19,962 nt of DNA from Marinibaculum pumilum (GTDB lineage Bacteria; Pseudomonadota; Alphaproteobacteria; Ferrovibrionales; Ferrovibrionaceae): the NCBI RefSeq assembly GCF_042646425.1, contig NZ_JBHRTR010000045.1:1-19962 (forward strand). The letters are read 5' to 3'. The notes under the pieces are model-generated. The model had not been told where the DNA came from. It worked only from the letters and a program-made list of their open reading frames with translations, and did no database searches. Shown here piece after piece: positions 13,942 through 19,962 of the stretch (position 1 is its first letter; each line of letters begins with the position of its first letter). Both the position numbers and the translations under genes were made by a program.

Positions 13942-14233
13942 GTCGGATCCCCTTCTGTCTGGCGCTTCGATGGGATCCGGTTGGCGGCCCGGTTGAGGGG
14001 CGGGAGTCAGCGGAAAATTGGGGGGACCGGCCGCAGGCCGGGGGAGCCGATTTTCCGCTTGCAGGCGGCGATCGCCGCCGGTCCCGCGCCGCGGGCTGCC
14101 AGGTACCCATTGTTCGGAAGCGCCGGAAGGGGATGACCTGTGCAGCGGGTCGAACGGCTTGAGGGCTCTGGCTTGGCATTCCGTAGTGTCGCCGGAAAGG
14201 CCGAAAATCCGGCCGGTTTCAGCCCTTTTGTGC
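13942..14233. other. Intergenic region with nested palindrome
   Basis: No gene is supported. GCGGAAAAT (14010-14018) and ATTTTCCGC (14050-14058) enclose CCGGCC GCA GGCCGG (14027-14041), and both repeats share the same centre, giving a cruciform of about 49 nt. A further hairpin GGCCG AAAATC CGGCC lies at 14199-14214. The vbhA/fic promoter follows. Confidence 0.5.
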
Positions 14234-14239
14234 TATAAT
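14231..14239 (+). promoter_or_regulatory. Extended -10 promoter of the antitoxin/Fic operon
   Basis: TGCTATAAT is a perfect extended -10 element. The -35 position (near 14211-14216, GGCCGG) is poor, as is common with extended -10 promoters. The antitoxin ATG lies 67 nt downstream. Confidence 0.75.
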
Positions 14240-14248
14240 GTTTAATAG

Positions 14249-14285
14249 CGGCAAGTGGGGTGCCGCCCTATATATCCACTTGCCG
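14249..14285 (+). promoter_or_regulatory. 10-bp inverted repeat in the antitoxin/Fic leader
   Basis: CGGCAAGTGG and CCACTTGCCG are perfect arms around 17 nt. The repeat starts about 10 nt after the -10 element, so it could be an operator that blocks the promoter or, in the mRNA, a stem-loop 20 nt before the antitoxin start. Confidence 0.6.
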
Positions 14286-14305
14286 ACACGCGACAGGACG
14301 GACCT

Positions 14306-14551
14306 ATGGCACAGCCTCTTGCATACCAGCTTCCCGACGCGGCCGCCGCAGAGCCGGCCGAGGATCGGGATGCGGCCCGCCGGCTGGCGGACTTCGATCG
14401 CGCGAAGTTTGCGAGTGAGGTGGCGGGTCATGTCATTTCTCCGGAGGATGACGCTGCCGTCCGAGCCTTGATCCGCCAGGGGCTGACGGGCGACGAACTC
14501 GTCGCGGCTGCGCTTCGTCACTGCGAGACGAAGACCTGCCCCAACGACTAA
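14306..14551 (+). CDS. VbhA-like antitoxin of the Fic toxin
   Basis: The 81-residue protein is placed like VbhA of Bartonella, which wraps its inhibitory helix around the Fic domain of VbhT and blocks AMP transfer. Residues 24-70 follow the VbhA-like pattern: a helix (ARRLADFDRAKFASEVAG), then SPED, then a helix ending in GLTGDELVAAAL. The usual inhibitory motif is (S/T)xxxE(G/N). Here the aligned stretch is KFASEV: Glu38 is kept, but Lys34 stands at the S/T position and Val39 at the G/N position. I chose the ATG at 14306, behind AGGACGG. The stop lies 7 bp before the fic start, and the two are surely cotranscribed and probably coupled. Assignment rests on position, length and pattern; moderate confidence. 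Confidence 0.68.
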   Translation: MAQPLAYQLPDAAAAEPAEDRDAARRLADFDRAKFASEVAGHVISPEDDAAVRALIRQGLTGDELVAAALRHCETKTCPND

Positions 14552-14558
14552 AGCCTCT

Positions 14559-16544
14559 GTGGCGGACGACCCCTATCTCTACGCGGGCACTTCGGTCCTA
14601 AAGAACAAATTCGGCCTTCGGGATGCGGATGAGCTTCACCGTCGCGAGACCATTGCCACCTCACTGCGTCTGACAGAACTGCCGGTCGTTCCGCTGACCC
14701 CGGCCGGCCTGAAGAAACTCCATCGCCACATTTTCCAGGACGTCTACGACTGGGCCGGCAAGCCGCGGACCATCTCGATGTTCAAGCCCGCGCCGGAGGG
14801 GGATGTTCACTACCGGCCGCCGGCGGAAATCGACAACGGGCTGAAGCGTGTCTTCGCCTATATCGACAATGGCAAGGCGTTGAAGGGCCTGGACAGGGAC
14901 GCGTTCGCGGACAAGGCCGCGGACGTCCTGCACGAGGTCTATGCCATTCATCCGTTCCGGGAAGGCAATACCCGCACCTCCCAGGCGCTGCTCTGGCGCA
15001 TGGGACAGGAGGCCGGCTACGAGATCCGGCCGGAGGGCAATGATCCGCGCGCCTGGCGTGCGGCCTTCATCTCCGGCCGGTTGAGCGGCGACGAGCGGCC
15101 GCTTCGCGACCTGGTGCGCACCGCCCTCGATCAAGGACAGCCTGCACCGGCACGGTCGCGGCGCAGTCTCACGGTCGCGCCTGCCGGCAGACCTGCCGCA
15201 TCAGCCACCGGTGCGGTGACCGACGCGCTGGCCGGCATGCGCCTTGTCCAGGCACGGCGCAAGGACCTGGACGCCGCGGAGGCCGCCCATGGGCGGCTGA
15301 CCGGCGAGCTCGACCGCCTGCGATCCAATGTGCAGGCCGGAGAAGCCGCCGCCGGCCAGGTCCGCGCCGGCTTCGACCGCCTCTATGCGGGACCCGAGGC
15401 TCTTGTAAAGTTCAACGCCGCGGCCGCCGCGGAGGGCCCCGATCGTGCCTTGCAGACCCTCCGCGACCGGCCCCAGCGTTTCGGGAAGATCGCCGCGGCC
15501 TTTCGCGACGAGGCGACCCGCGCGCCGGTCGTGGCGGAGATCGCCGCCGCCCTGCCGACGGCGATCCAGGCCCGCGCCGATGCCCGGCGGTCCGACAAGG
15601 AACTGCAGCGGCTCGAGCAGGACCTCAACCGGACAGGGCAGGCGCGCCAGGTCGCGGCCCATCAGCTCGGCACCGCCGAGGCAACCAACCCACGGCAGGC
15701 TCTGATCGAGGCCTGGGCGGCGCTGCCGCGGACCGCACGAGGGGAATTCGGCCGCTCCGAGCGAGACCTGATCCGCGCGGCCTTGCAGGAAGCCCGCGAC
15801 GAGCGGCGGGCCGCACGGGCCAAAGCCATCCGACCCAACAAGGAGATAGGCGGTCGACGAGCTGAGCCGTCGCAGAAGCCGGGGCCTGGGGTTTCGGGCG
15901 CATTGCAGCAGCTCACCGACGCCCTCGATGCCGTGGCCGCGCACCGGGCCGCAACGGCGCAGCACGAAGAGATCTACAAGGGCCTCGCAGCGGCCCGAGA
16001 GGCGCAGGCGGCGATCGACGGCAAGGCGGAGATCGCCAGGAGCCAGCTCCGCGACGTCGAACGGCGGCTGCCCCGGATCTTCCGCGACCCGGACAAGGCC
16101 CGCGACACCCTGCTCAGCCACCTTGACGCCAACGGCCCGCACGAGACTGCGGAGCTTCTGAAATCCCGTCCGGCAAGCTTCGGCCAGTTGCAGGGCGGCA
16201 GCGTCATTGGAAGCGGCGACCGGCGCCGCGCCCAGGAGCTCGCCGCCAAGGTCGCAGAAGACCTGCCCGTTTTGGCTGCGGCACGGGCCGAGAGCAGCAC
16301 AGCAGAACAGGATCGACCACGTCGCGCGACTGCCATCGCAGAGCAGCAGTCACGACTGGAACGTCACCAGGTGCCGGACCGGCCGACCAGGGCATCGATT
16401 CTGGCCCTTGCGGAGGCGACGTCGCCCACCGAGCGACGGACTCTGCAGCCGCAAGCCAGGCAGCTCCTTGCCACGGAACTCCGATCCGCCCGGCAAGCCG
16501 CCAGGACCCCTGACCGCGGGCGGGGCCGCGGCATGGAGCGATAG
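14559..16544 (+). CDS. Fic-domain toxin with two C-terminal BID-like domains (VbhT-like)
   Basis: The 661-residue protein is a predicted Fic AMP-transferase. Residues 5-190 are the Fic fold with flap (TISMFKPAPEGDVHYRPPAEI, 71-91) and active-site motif HPFREGNTR at 131-139; His131 is the nucleophile-activating residue. The second Arg of the extended motif HxFx(D/E)GNxRxxR is Gln142. Residues ~225-270 are coiled coil. Two similar segments follow: 272-342 (FDRLYAGPEALVKF, GPDRALQTLRDRPQRFGKI) and 503-580 (RLPRIFRDPDKARDTL, GPHETAELLKSRPASFGQLQGG). The shared RPxxFGxLxG-type end is the hallmark of BID domains, the secretion signal for VirB/D4 systems in Bep effectors, VbhT and some relaxases. 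It starts with GTG at 14559. The whole suggests a toxin passed to recipients by conjugation. Confidence 0.85.
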   Translation: MADDPYLYAGTSVLKNKFGLRDADELHRRETIATSLRLTELPVVPLTPAGLKKLHRHIFQDVYDWAGKPRTISMFKPAPEGDVHYRPPAEIDNGLKRVFAYIDNGKALKGLDRDAFADKAADVLHEVYAIHPFREGNTRTSQALLWRMGQEAGYEIRPEGNDPRAWRAAFISGRLSGDERPLRDLVRTALDQGQPAPARSRRSLTVAPAGRPAASATGAVTDALAGMRLVQARRKDLDAAEAAHGRLTGELDRLRSNVQAGEAAAGQVRAGFDRLYAGPEALVKFNAAAAAEGPDRALQTLRDRPQRFGKIAAAFRDEATRAPVVAEIAAALPTAIQARADARRSDKELQRLEQDLNRTGQARQVAAHQLGTAEATNPRQALIEAWAALPRTARGEFGRSERDLIRAALQEARDERRAARAKAIRPNKEIGGRRAEPSQKPGPGVSGALQQLTDALDAVAAHRAATAQHEEIYKGLAAAREAQAAIDGKAEIARSQLRDVERRLPRIFRDPDKARDTLLSHLDANGPHETAELLKSRPASFGQLQGGSVIGSGDRRRAQELAAKVAEDLPVLAAARAESSTAEQDRPRRATAIAEQQSRLERHQVPDRPTRASILALAEATSPTERRTLQPQARQLLATELRSARQAARTPDRGRGRGMER

Positions 16545-16590
16545 CCCCTCCGGCACCTGGCGCGGCCGGCCAGAACAACCTTCCCGACCT

Positions 16591-17100
16591 CTAGAAGAGC
16601 TCCGGCGGGAAAGCATCATGACTGAGATAGATTTCGCCCTGCGCGGAGGTTTCCCCGGCGTCCAACGCCTTCTTCGCAGCTATCAGAATCTTGGGCAGGT
16701 GATTCGCGTAGGCCTCGGCATATTCAGCCGAAGAACGATAGGTCGCCCGATCCAAGTCATCGAGAGCGTCTCGATCAACAACAAGCTCATAGGGTTCGCC
16801 ACGGTACCTGATCGACATCGCATACCCACGGCCCCGCTCTCGAACGGTCTTGTTGTTGTACTCGATTTCGACTTTGCGGAAGCGGACTCCGGCCCCCTGG
16901 TCGTCGTCGGATATGAACGCCACACCAGCTGCTTCCATCGCCGCGGCGATCGACACGAGATTGTTCCTGATCGGTTGCCGTGTGTTGCGCTCGAAGTCCG
17001 CCACCGTGGTTCGTGAAACGTTGGCACTCTCAGCCAACCGGTCCTGCGACCAATCGAGCAATGCCCTGCCCGCCCGGCACTGCGCCGCAGATATGGTCAC
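16591..17100 (-). CDS. XRE-family HTH regulator with DUF1488-like C-terminus
   Basis: A 169-residue transcription regulator. Residues 9-67 are the alphaproteobacterial XRE-type HTH (CRAGRALLDWSQDRLAESA, then VSRTTVADFE), with the common AMEAAGVAFI exit. Residues 90-165 are an added domain (YAMSIRYRGEPYELVVDRDALDDL, a helix, then GEIYLSHDAF) that resembles DUF1488, usually a free-standing ~85-aa protein. I chose the GTG at 17100 because a perfect AGGAGG lies 9 nt upstream. A 30-bp palindrome at 17130-17159 overlaps the region just upstream and is the likely autoregulatory operator. It is convergent with the Fic gene, with 46 bp between the stops. It could control the Fic module, but no matching palindrome is seen there. 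Confidence 0.8.
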   Translation of the reverse strand: MTISAAQCRAGRALLDWSQDRLAESANVSRTTVADFERNTRQPIRNNLVSIAAAMEAAGVAFISDDDQGAGVRFRKVEIEYNNKTVRERGRGYAMSIRYRGEPYELVVDRDALDDLDRATYRSSAEYAEAYANHLPKILIAAKKALDAGETSAQGEIYLSHDAFPPELF

Positions 17101-17129
17101 TACGCTAATCCTCCTTTTGTCCAAACTCC

Positions 17130-17159
17130 GACATTTTGTCGTATTAGCGACAATATGTC
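17130..17159. promoter_or_regulatory. 30-bp near-perfect palindrome, operator of the HTH gene
   Basis: The arms 17130-17141 (GACATTTTGTCG) and 17148-17159 (CGACAATATGTC) match at 11 of 12 positions around a 6-nt spacer. It lies 30 nt upstream of the GTG start of the XRE gene, where a repressor would block transcription or polymerase binding. Confidence 0.8.
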
Positions 17160-17234
17160 CAGGATTATGCAGTTTGCTGAAACACCGAATTAAGCAGTTC
17201 GCGCGGGAGCGACTATAGGATCTCTGTTTCAAGA

Positions 17235-17262
17235 CATGCCGACATGTCGGCATGTCGGCATG
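17235..17262. repeat. 20-bp perfect palindrome plus tandem half-site
   Basis: CATGCCGACATGTCGGCATG (17235-17254) is a perfect palindrome. It is followed at once by another TCGGCATG (17255-17262), making an 8-bp tandem repeat on the right. It sits 38 bp left of the IS66 insertion, in a gene-free stretch. Confidence 0.7.
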
Positions 17263-17395
17263 GCGACGATGCCCTATCGCACATGTTGCCACTGTCAGCG
17301 TAAGCGTCCGGTGAAGACCGCCTTGTTCGGATCGGCATAGCCAGCTGTCCTGTCGCGGTGGCGTAAGCCACGTTGTTGGCGACGAGGATAGCCAC

Positions 17396-17767
17396 GTGAC
17401 TGTCGAGCGTCTGGAGATCCTGAGCGGTGTGGTTCGCCGGCGGCGTTGGTCGCGTGCGGACAAGGAGCGGCTTGTCGGCGAGACGCTCGAGCCCGGCGTG
17501 ACGGTGACCGAGGTTGCCCGCCGGCACGATCTGGATCGCGGGCTGCTGTATCGCTGGCGGCAGGAACTGGGCGTGGTGCGGAACCCGGAGCCGGTTGGCT
17601 TCCTGCCTGTCGAGGTGGCGATCGCCGCCGACACGGCCCATCCGGAAGCCTGCTCCAGCCCGGGAGGGATGGAGATTGCGCTTCCCGATGGTGTCCGGAT
17701 CCGGGTCGACCGGACAGTGGATGCGGAGGCCCTGTCACGGGTGCTCCGCGCTTTGGGCCGCCGGTGA
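17396..17767 (+). CDS. tnpA: IS66 TnpA (OrfA-type HTH protein)
   Basis: The 123-residue first protein of the IS66 set, needed for transposition and thought to bind DNA. It begins MTVERLEILSGVVRRRRWSR (GTG start at 17396). The helix-turn-helix lies at ~36-57 (TVTEVARRHDLDRGLLYRWRQE). The C-terminal half (GMEIALPDGVRIRVDRTVDAEALSRVL, 90-116) matches the conserved end of the family. Its stop overlaps the GTG of tnpB by 4 bp (GTGA), so the two are translationally coupled. Confidence 0.92.
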   Translation: MTVERLEILSGVVRRRRWSRADKERLVGETLEPGVTVTEVARRHDLDRGLLYRWRQELGVVRNPEPVGFLPVEVAIAADTAHPEACSSPGGMEIALPDGVRIRVDRTVDAEALSRVLRALGRR

Positions 17768-18111
17768 TCGCGCCGCCGCCGGGTACCCGTGTCTGGCTCT
17801 GTGCCGGCCGCACCGACATGCGCCGCGGCTTCGACGGCCTTGCCCGTCAGGTGCAGGAGGTGCTGCACCGTGATCCGTTCTGCGGCCATGTCTTCGTCTT
17901 CCGCGGTCGGCGCGGGGATCTGATCAAGCTTCTGTGGTGGGACGGCCAGGGTCTTTGTCTGTTCGCCAAGCGGCTGGAGCGTGGCCGCTTCGTCTGGCCC
18001 TCGCCGGCGGACGGCAGGGTGGCGGTGACGCCGGCGCAGCTGGCGATGCTGCTGGAGGGGATCGACTGGCGGATGCCCCGGCGCACCTGGCGACCGGAAC
18101 TGGCCGGCTGA
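17764..18111 (+). CDS. tnpB: IS66 TnpB (IS66 Orf2 family)
   Basis: The 115-residue product of the IS66 Orf2 family. It begins at GTG 17764 (VIAPPPGTRVWLCAGRTDMRRGFDGLA) and contains the family hallmarks DPFCGHVFVFRGRRGDLIKLLWWDGQGLCLFAKRLERGRFVWP. Length and motifs agree with intact family members. It overlaps tnpA by 4 bp. It is needed together with TnpA and TnpC in characterised IS66 elements, but its biochemical role is unclear. Confidence 0.95.
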   Translation: MIAPPPGTRVWLCAGRTDMRRGFDGLARQVQEVLHRDPFCGHVFVFRGRRGDLIKLLWWDGQGLCLFAKRLERGRFVWPSPADGRVAVTPAQLAMLLEGIDWRMPRRTWRPELAG

Positions 18112-18173
18112 GCGCGACCGATTGACTCACCTGCCGCTGCCGGTCCTGCGGCGGCGGCGTCGCGGCGGTCTGG

Positions 18174-19775
18174 ATGCTAGAATCCGGCATGTCGCCGGAC
18201 ACCACCCTTCCCGATGACGTCGAGAGCCTGCGCCGGCTGCTGCTGGCGGAGCGAGAGGCTGCCGCGAGCGCCGTCGCCGAGTTGACGGAGCAGCTGCAGC
18301 AGGCCCGCACCGGCCTGGTGGCCAAGACCCTGGAACTGGAGAAGCTGAAGGTGCAGCTGGCAAAGCTGCGCCGGATGACCTTCGGCCGCTCCTCGGAGAA
18401 GCTGGACCGGGAGATCGCGCAGCTGGAACTGCAACTGGGCGATCTGGAAGAGGATATCGCCCAATCGGGACCGCCGGCCACGTCGTCGGATCCGGTGGAT
18501 GCGGCGGAGAAGGCGAAGCCTGTGAGGCGACCACTGCCCGGCCACCTGCCGCGGCGAGAGGTCGTGCATGAGGCTCCCTGCGCCTGCCCCTCCTGCGGTG
18601 GCGTGTTGCGCCCGCTGGGCGAGGACGTGACCGAGATCCTGGACTACGAGCCGGCGCGCTTCCACGTGGTGCGGCATGTCAGGCCGAAGCTCTCCTGCCG
18701 GACCTGCGAGGCGATCGCCCAGGCGCCGGTGCCGGACCTGCCGATCGACCGGGGACGCGCAGGGCCCGGGCTGCTGGCGCATGTTCTGGTGTCGAAGTAC
18801 GCCGACCATCTTCCGCTCTACCGGCAGACAGAGATCTACGGCCGCGAAGGTATAGACCTGGAGCGCTCCACCCTGGCTGACTGGGTCGGCCGCTCCGCGG
18901 CGCTGCTGGAGCCGCTGGTGTCTCTGCTGCGTGCGGAAGTGCTCGCCGCGCCGCGGCTGCATGCGGACGACACGCCGGTGCCGGTGCTGGCCCCGGGCGC
19001 GGGCCGGACGAAGACGGGCCGGCTCTGGGTCTATGTCCGCGACGACCGGCCGCATGGCGGCGACGCGCCACCGGCAGCTGCCTTCTTCTACAGCCCCGAC
19101 CGCAAGGGCGAGCGCCCGCAGGCGCATCTGGCGTGCTTCGCCGGGCACCTGCATGCCGACGCCTATGCCGGGTTCAACGCGCTCTACGAGCCCGACCGGC
19201 TGCCCGGCCCGGTGATCCCCGTGGGCTGTTGGGCGCATGCCCGACGCAAGTTCCACGACCTCTACGCCGCGAAGCAGAGCCCGCTGGCGAAGGAAGCGCT
19301 GGATCGGATCGGCGCGCTCTACGACGTGGAGGCGGAGATCCGCGGCCAACCGCCGGACGAGCGCCGACGCATACGCTCCGTCCGCAGCCGGCCAATGGCC
19401 GAGGAGCTTGCCGCTTGGATGCAGGCGCGGCTCACGAAGCTCTCCGGTCGCTCCGACATGGCGGCGGCGATGCGCTACGCCCTGTCGCGCTGGGACAGCC
19501 TGGTGCGCTACCTGGACGACGGGCATCTGGAGATCGACAACAACGCCGCCGAACGCGCCCTGCGGGCCGTGGCCCTGGGCCGGAAGAACTACCTGTTCGC
19601 CGGCTCCGACACTGGTGGGGCGCGTGCCGCGGCCATCTACTCGCTGATCGGCACCGCCCGGCTCAACGACATCGACCCGCAGGCCTGGCTCGCCGACGTC
19701 ATCGGCCGCATCAACACCCACCCGGCAAAGCGTCTCGCAGAACTGCTGCCCTGGAATTGGGCGCAAGGTCGGTAA
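18174..19775 (+). CDS. tnpC: IS66 TnpC DDE transposase
   Basis: The 533-residue transposase of the element. Residues 15-95 are a leucine-rich coiled coil. A zinc-binding set follows (CPSC at 138-141 and CRTC at 175-178). The DDE catalytic core has Asp265 in LHADDTPV, Asp329 in HADAYAGF and Glu460 in NNAAERALR. CWAHARRKF at 352-360 and KNYLFAGSDTGG at 471-482 are typical of IS66. The C-terminal ~45 residues (INTHPAKRLAELLPWNW) are the usual end. The frame is intact, so it is probably active. The start at 18174 could instead be the ATG at 18189. It stands 62 bp after tnpB. Confidence 0.96.
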   Translation: MLESGMSPDTTLPDDVESLRRLLLAEREAAASAVAELTEQLQQARTGLVAKTLELEKLKVQLAKLRRMTFGRSSEKLDREIAQLELQLGDLEEDIAQSGPPATSSDPVDAAEKAKPVRRPLPGHLPRREVVHEAPCACPSCGGVLRPLGEDVTEILDYEPARFHVVRHVRPKLSCRTCEAIAQAPVPDLPIDRGRAGPGLLAHVLVSKYADHLPLYRQTEIYGREGIDLERSTLADWVGRSAALLEPLVSLLRAEVLAAPRLHADDTPVPVLAPGAGRTKTGRLWVYVRDDRPHGGDAPPAAAFFYSPDRKGERPQAHLACFAGHLHADAYAGFNALYEPDRLPGPVIPVGCWAHARRKFHDLYAAKQSPLAKEALDRIGALYDVEAEIRGQPPDERRRIRSVRSRPMAEELAAWMQARLTKLSGRSDMAAAMRYALSRWDSLVRYLDDGHLEIDNNAAERALRAVALGRKNYLFAGSDTGGARAAAIYSLIGTARLNDIDPQAWLADVIGRINTHPAKRLAELLPWNWAQGR

Positions 19776-19808
19776 GCTGCGGCCATCACCGGACGCTTAC
19801 CTGTCAGC

Positions 19809-19962
19809 GGGGTATCGCACCGCTTAGCGGTGTCTTGGGCTATCGTGCTCGCCCTCCAGGGTGAGTGGCTCCGGGATCCGGGATCAGACCCGGGCCCTGT
19901 GATCCGAAGGAACGACGGGCTAAAAACGGGAGAGAGCCGCCGGCCCGCCGCTCTGTGGCGGG
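19809..19962. repeat. R1 repeat copy c, cut by the window edge
   Basis: About 19834-19866 matches the start of repeat R1 (GGGCTATCGTGCTCGCC, CTCCAGGGT). About 19888-19962 matches the stretch 2838-2909 (ACCCGGGCCC, TGATCCGAAGGA, and 29 identical bases at the end). The final palindrome is cut by the edge. CACCGC TTA GCGGTG (19818-19832) is a further small hairpin. No gene seen. Confidence 0.65.

Larger units (their letters stand above)
17300..19800 (+). mobile_element. Complete IS66-family insertion sequence, 2501 bp
   Basis: The left end reads GTAAGCGTCCGGTGAAG and the right end, inverted, reads GTAAGCGTCCGGTGATG; over 23 bp the ends match at about 20 positions and start with the GTAAGCG typical of IS66. 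The element carries tnpA, tnpB and tnpC in the standard order. CTGTCAGC occurs at 17292-17299 and again at 19801-19808, an intact 8-bp target duplication. That shows one simple and fairly recent insertion into non-coding DNA. Confidence 0.97.

Noticed and set aside
15201..16142. 313-codon minus-strand frame inside the Fic gene
   Set aside because: Antisense to the BID region of the Fic gene; the sense frame continues from the Fic domain with domain-like repeats, so the antisense frame is a shadow.
18177..19766. 529-codon open frame on the minus strand
   Set aside because: It is the antisense shadow of the IS66 transposase, which has clear family motifs and the correct length; GC-rich codon use keeps the opposite frame open.
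1..19962. CRISPR arrays, rRNA or tRNA genes
   Set aside because: I saw no regularly spaced direct repeats with unique spacers and no tRNA or rRNA-like conserved stretches. The repeats present are few, long and widely separated.

Overview
The window is GC-rich (well above 60% over most of its length) and has the look of an alphaproteobacterial plasmid or integrative-conjugative element. It carries a large ParB-domain protein, a plasmid-type SSB, a DUF4942/adenine methyltransferase fusion, a DUF736 protein, two toxin-antitoxin type modules and an IS66 transposon, separated by long intergenic stretches filled with dispersed GC-rich repeats. The host is probably in the Rhodospirillales or a nearby group; I cannot name the species from sequence alone. 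The first ~2.3 kb is visibly more AT-rich and may have a different origin.

Layout. 1-2381: a minus-strand protein with a winged-helix-like part and one C-terminal membrane segment (1226-237), an AT-rich divergent region, and a lipoprotein-type GH24 lysozyme (1647-2303) closed by a textbook intrinsic terminator. 2382-2928: repeats and hairpins. 2929-5832: a minus-strand operon read from a recognisable sigma70-type promoter: ssb, two small unknown genes, and the DUF4942-methyltransferase. 5833-6483: repeats. 6484-10100: a second minus-strand operon from a promoter with the same architecture: a small unknown gene, the 680-residue parB-like gene, an HTH protein and an unknown protein. 10136-10803: mqsR toxin and a shortened mqsA, ended by an intrinsic terminator. 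10862-12286: an unknown gene, a 740-bp repeat-bearing gap and a DUF736 gene. 12287-14305: a STAS-like gene, a small membrane protein split by a frameshift, and palindromes. 14306-16544: a VbhA-like antitoxin followed by a Fic protein with what look like two C-terminal BID domains, which would make it a toxin deliverable through a conjugative type IV secretion system. 16591-17159: an HTH regulator with a DUF1488-like C-terminus behind a 30-bp palindromic operator. 17300-19800: a complete IS66-family element with terminal inverted repeats and an intact 8-bp target duplication. 19801-19962: a repeat copy cut by the window edge.

How it fits together. The ssb and parB operons share promoters with an identical 8-bp box at identical spacing. 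Three genes in these two operons also share a near-fixed-length 66-67-nt leader with a conserved stem-loop directly before the start codon. Together these point to coordinated control of plasmid maintenance and establishment genes, probably during conjugative entry. The Fic-BID protein with its antitoxin and the truncated MqsRA pair fit a mobile replicon that polices its own inheritance and may act on recipients. The most novel-looking items are the shared leader, the shared promoter box, the tandem-BID Fic protein with a non-canonical inhibitory motif, and two families of intergenic repeats.
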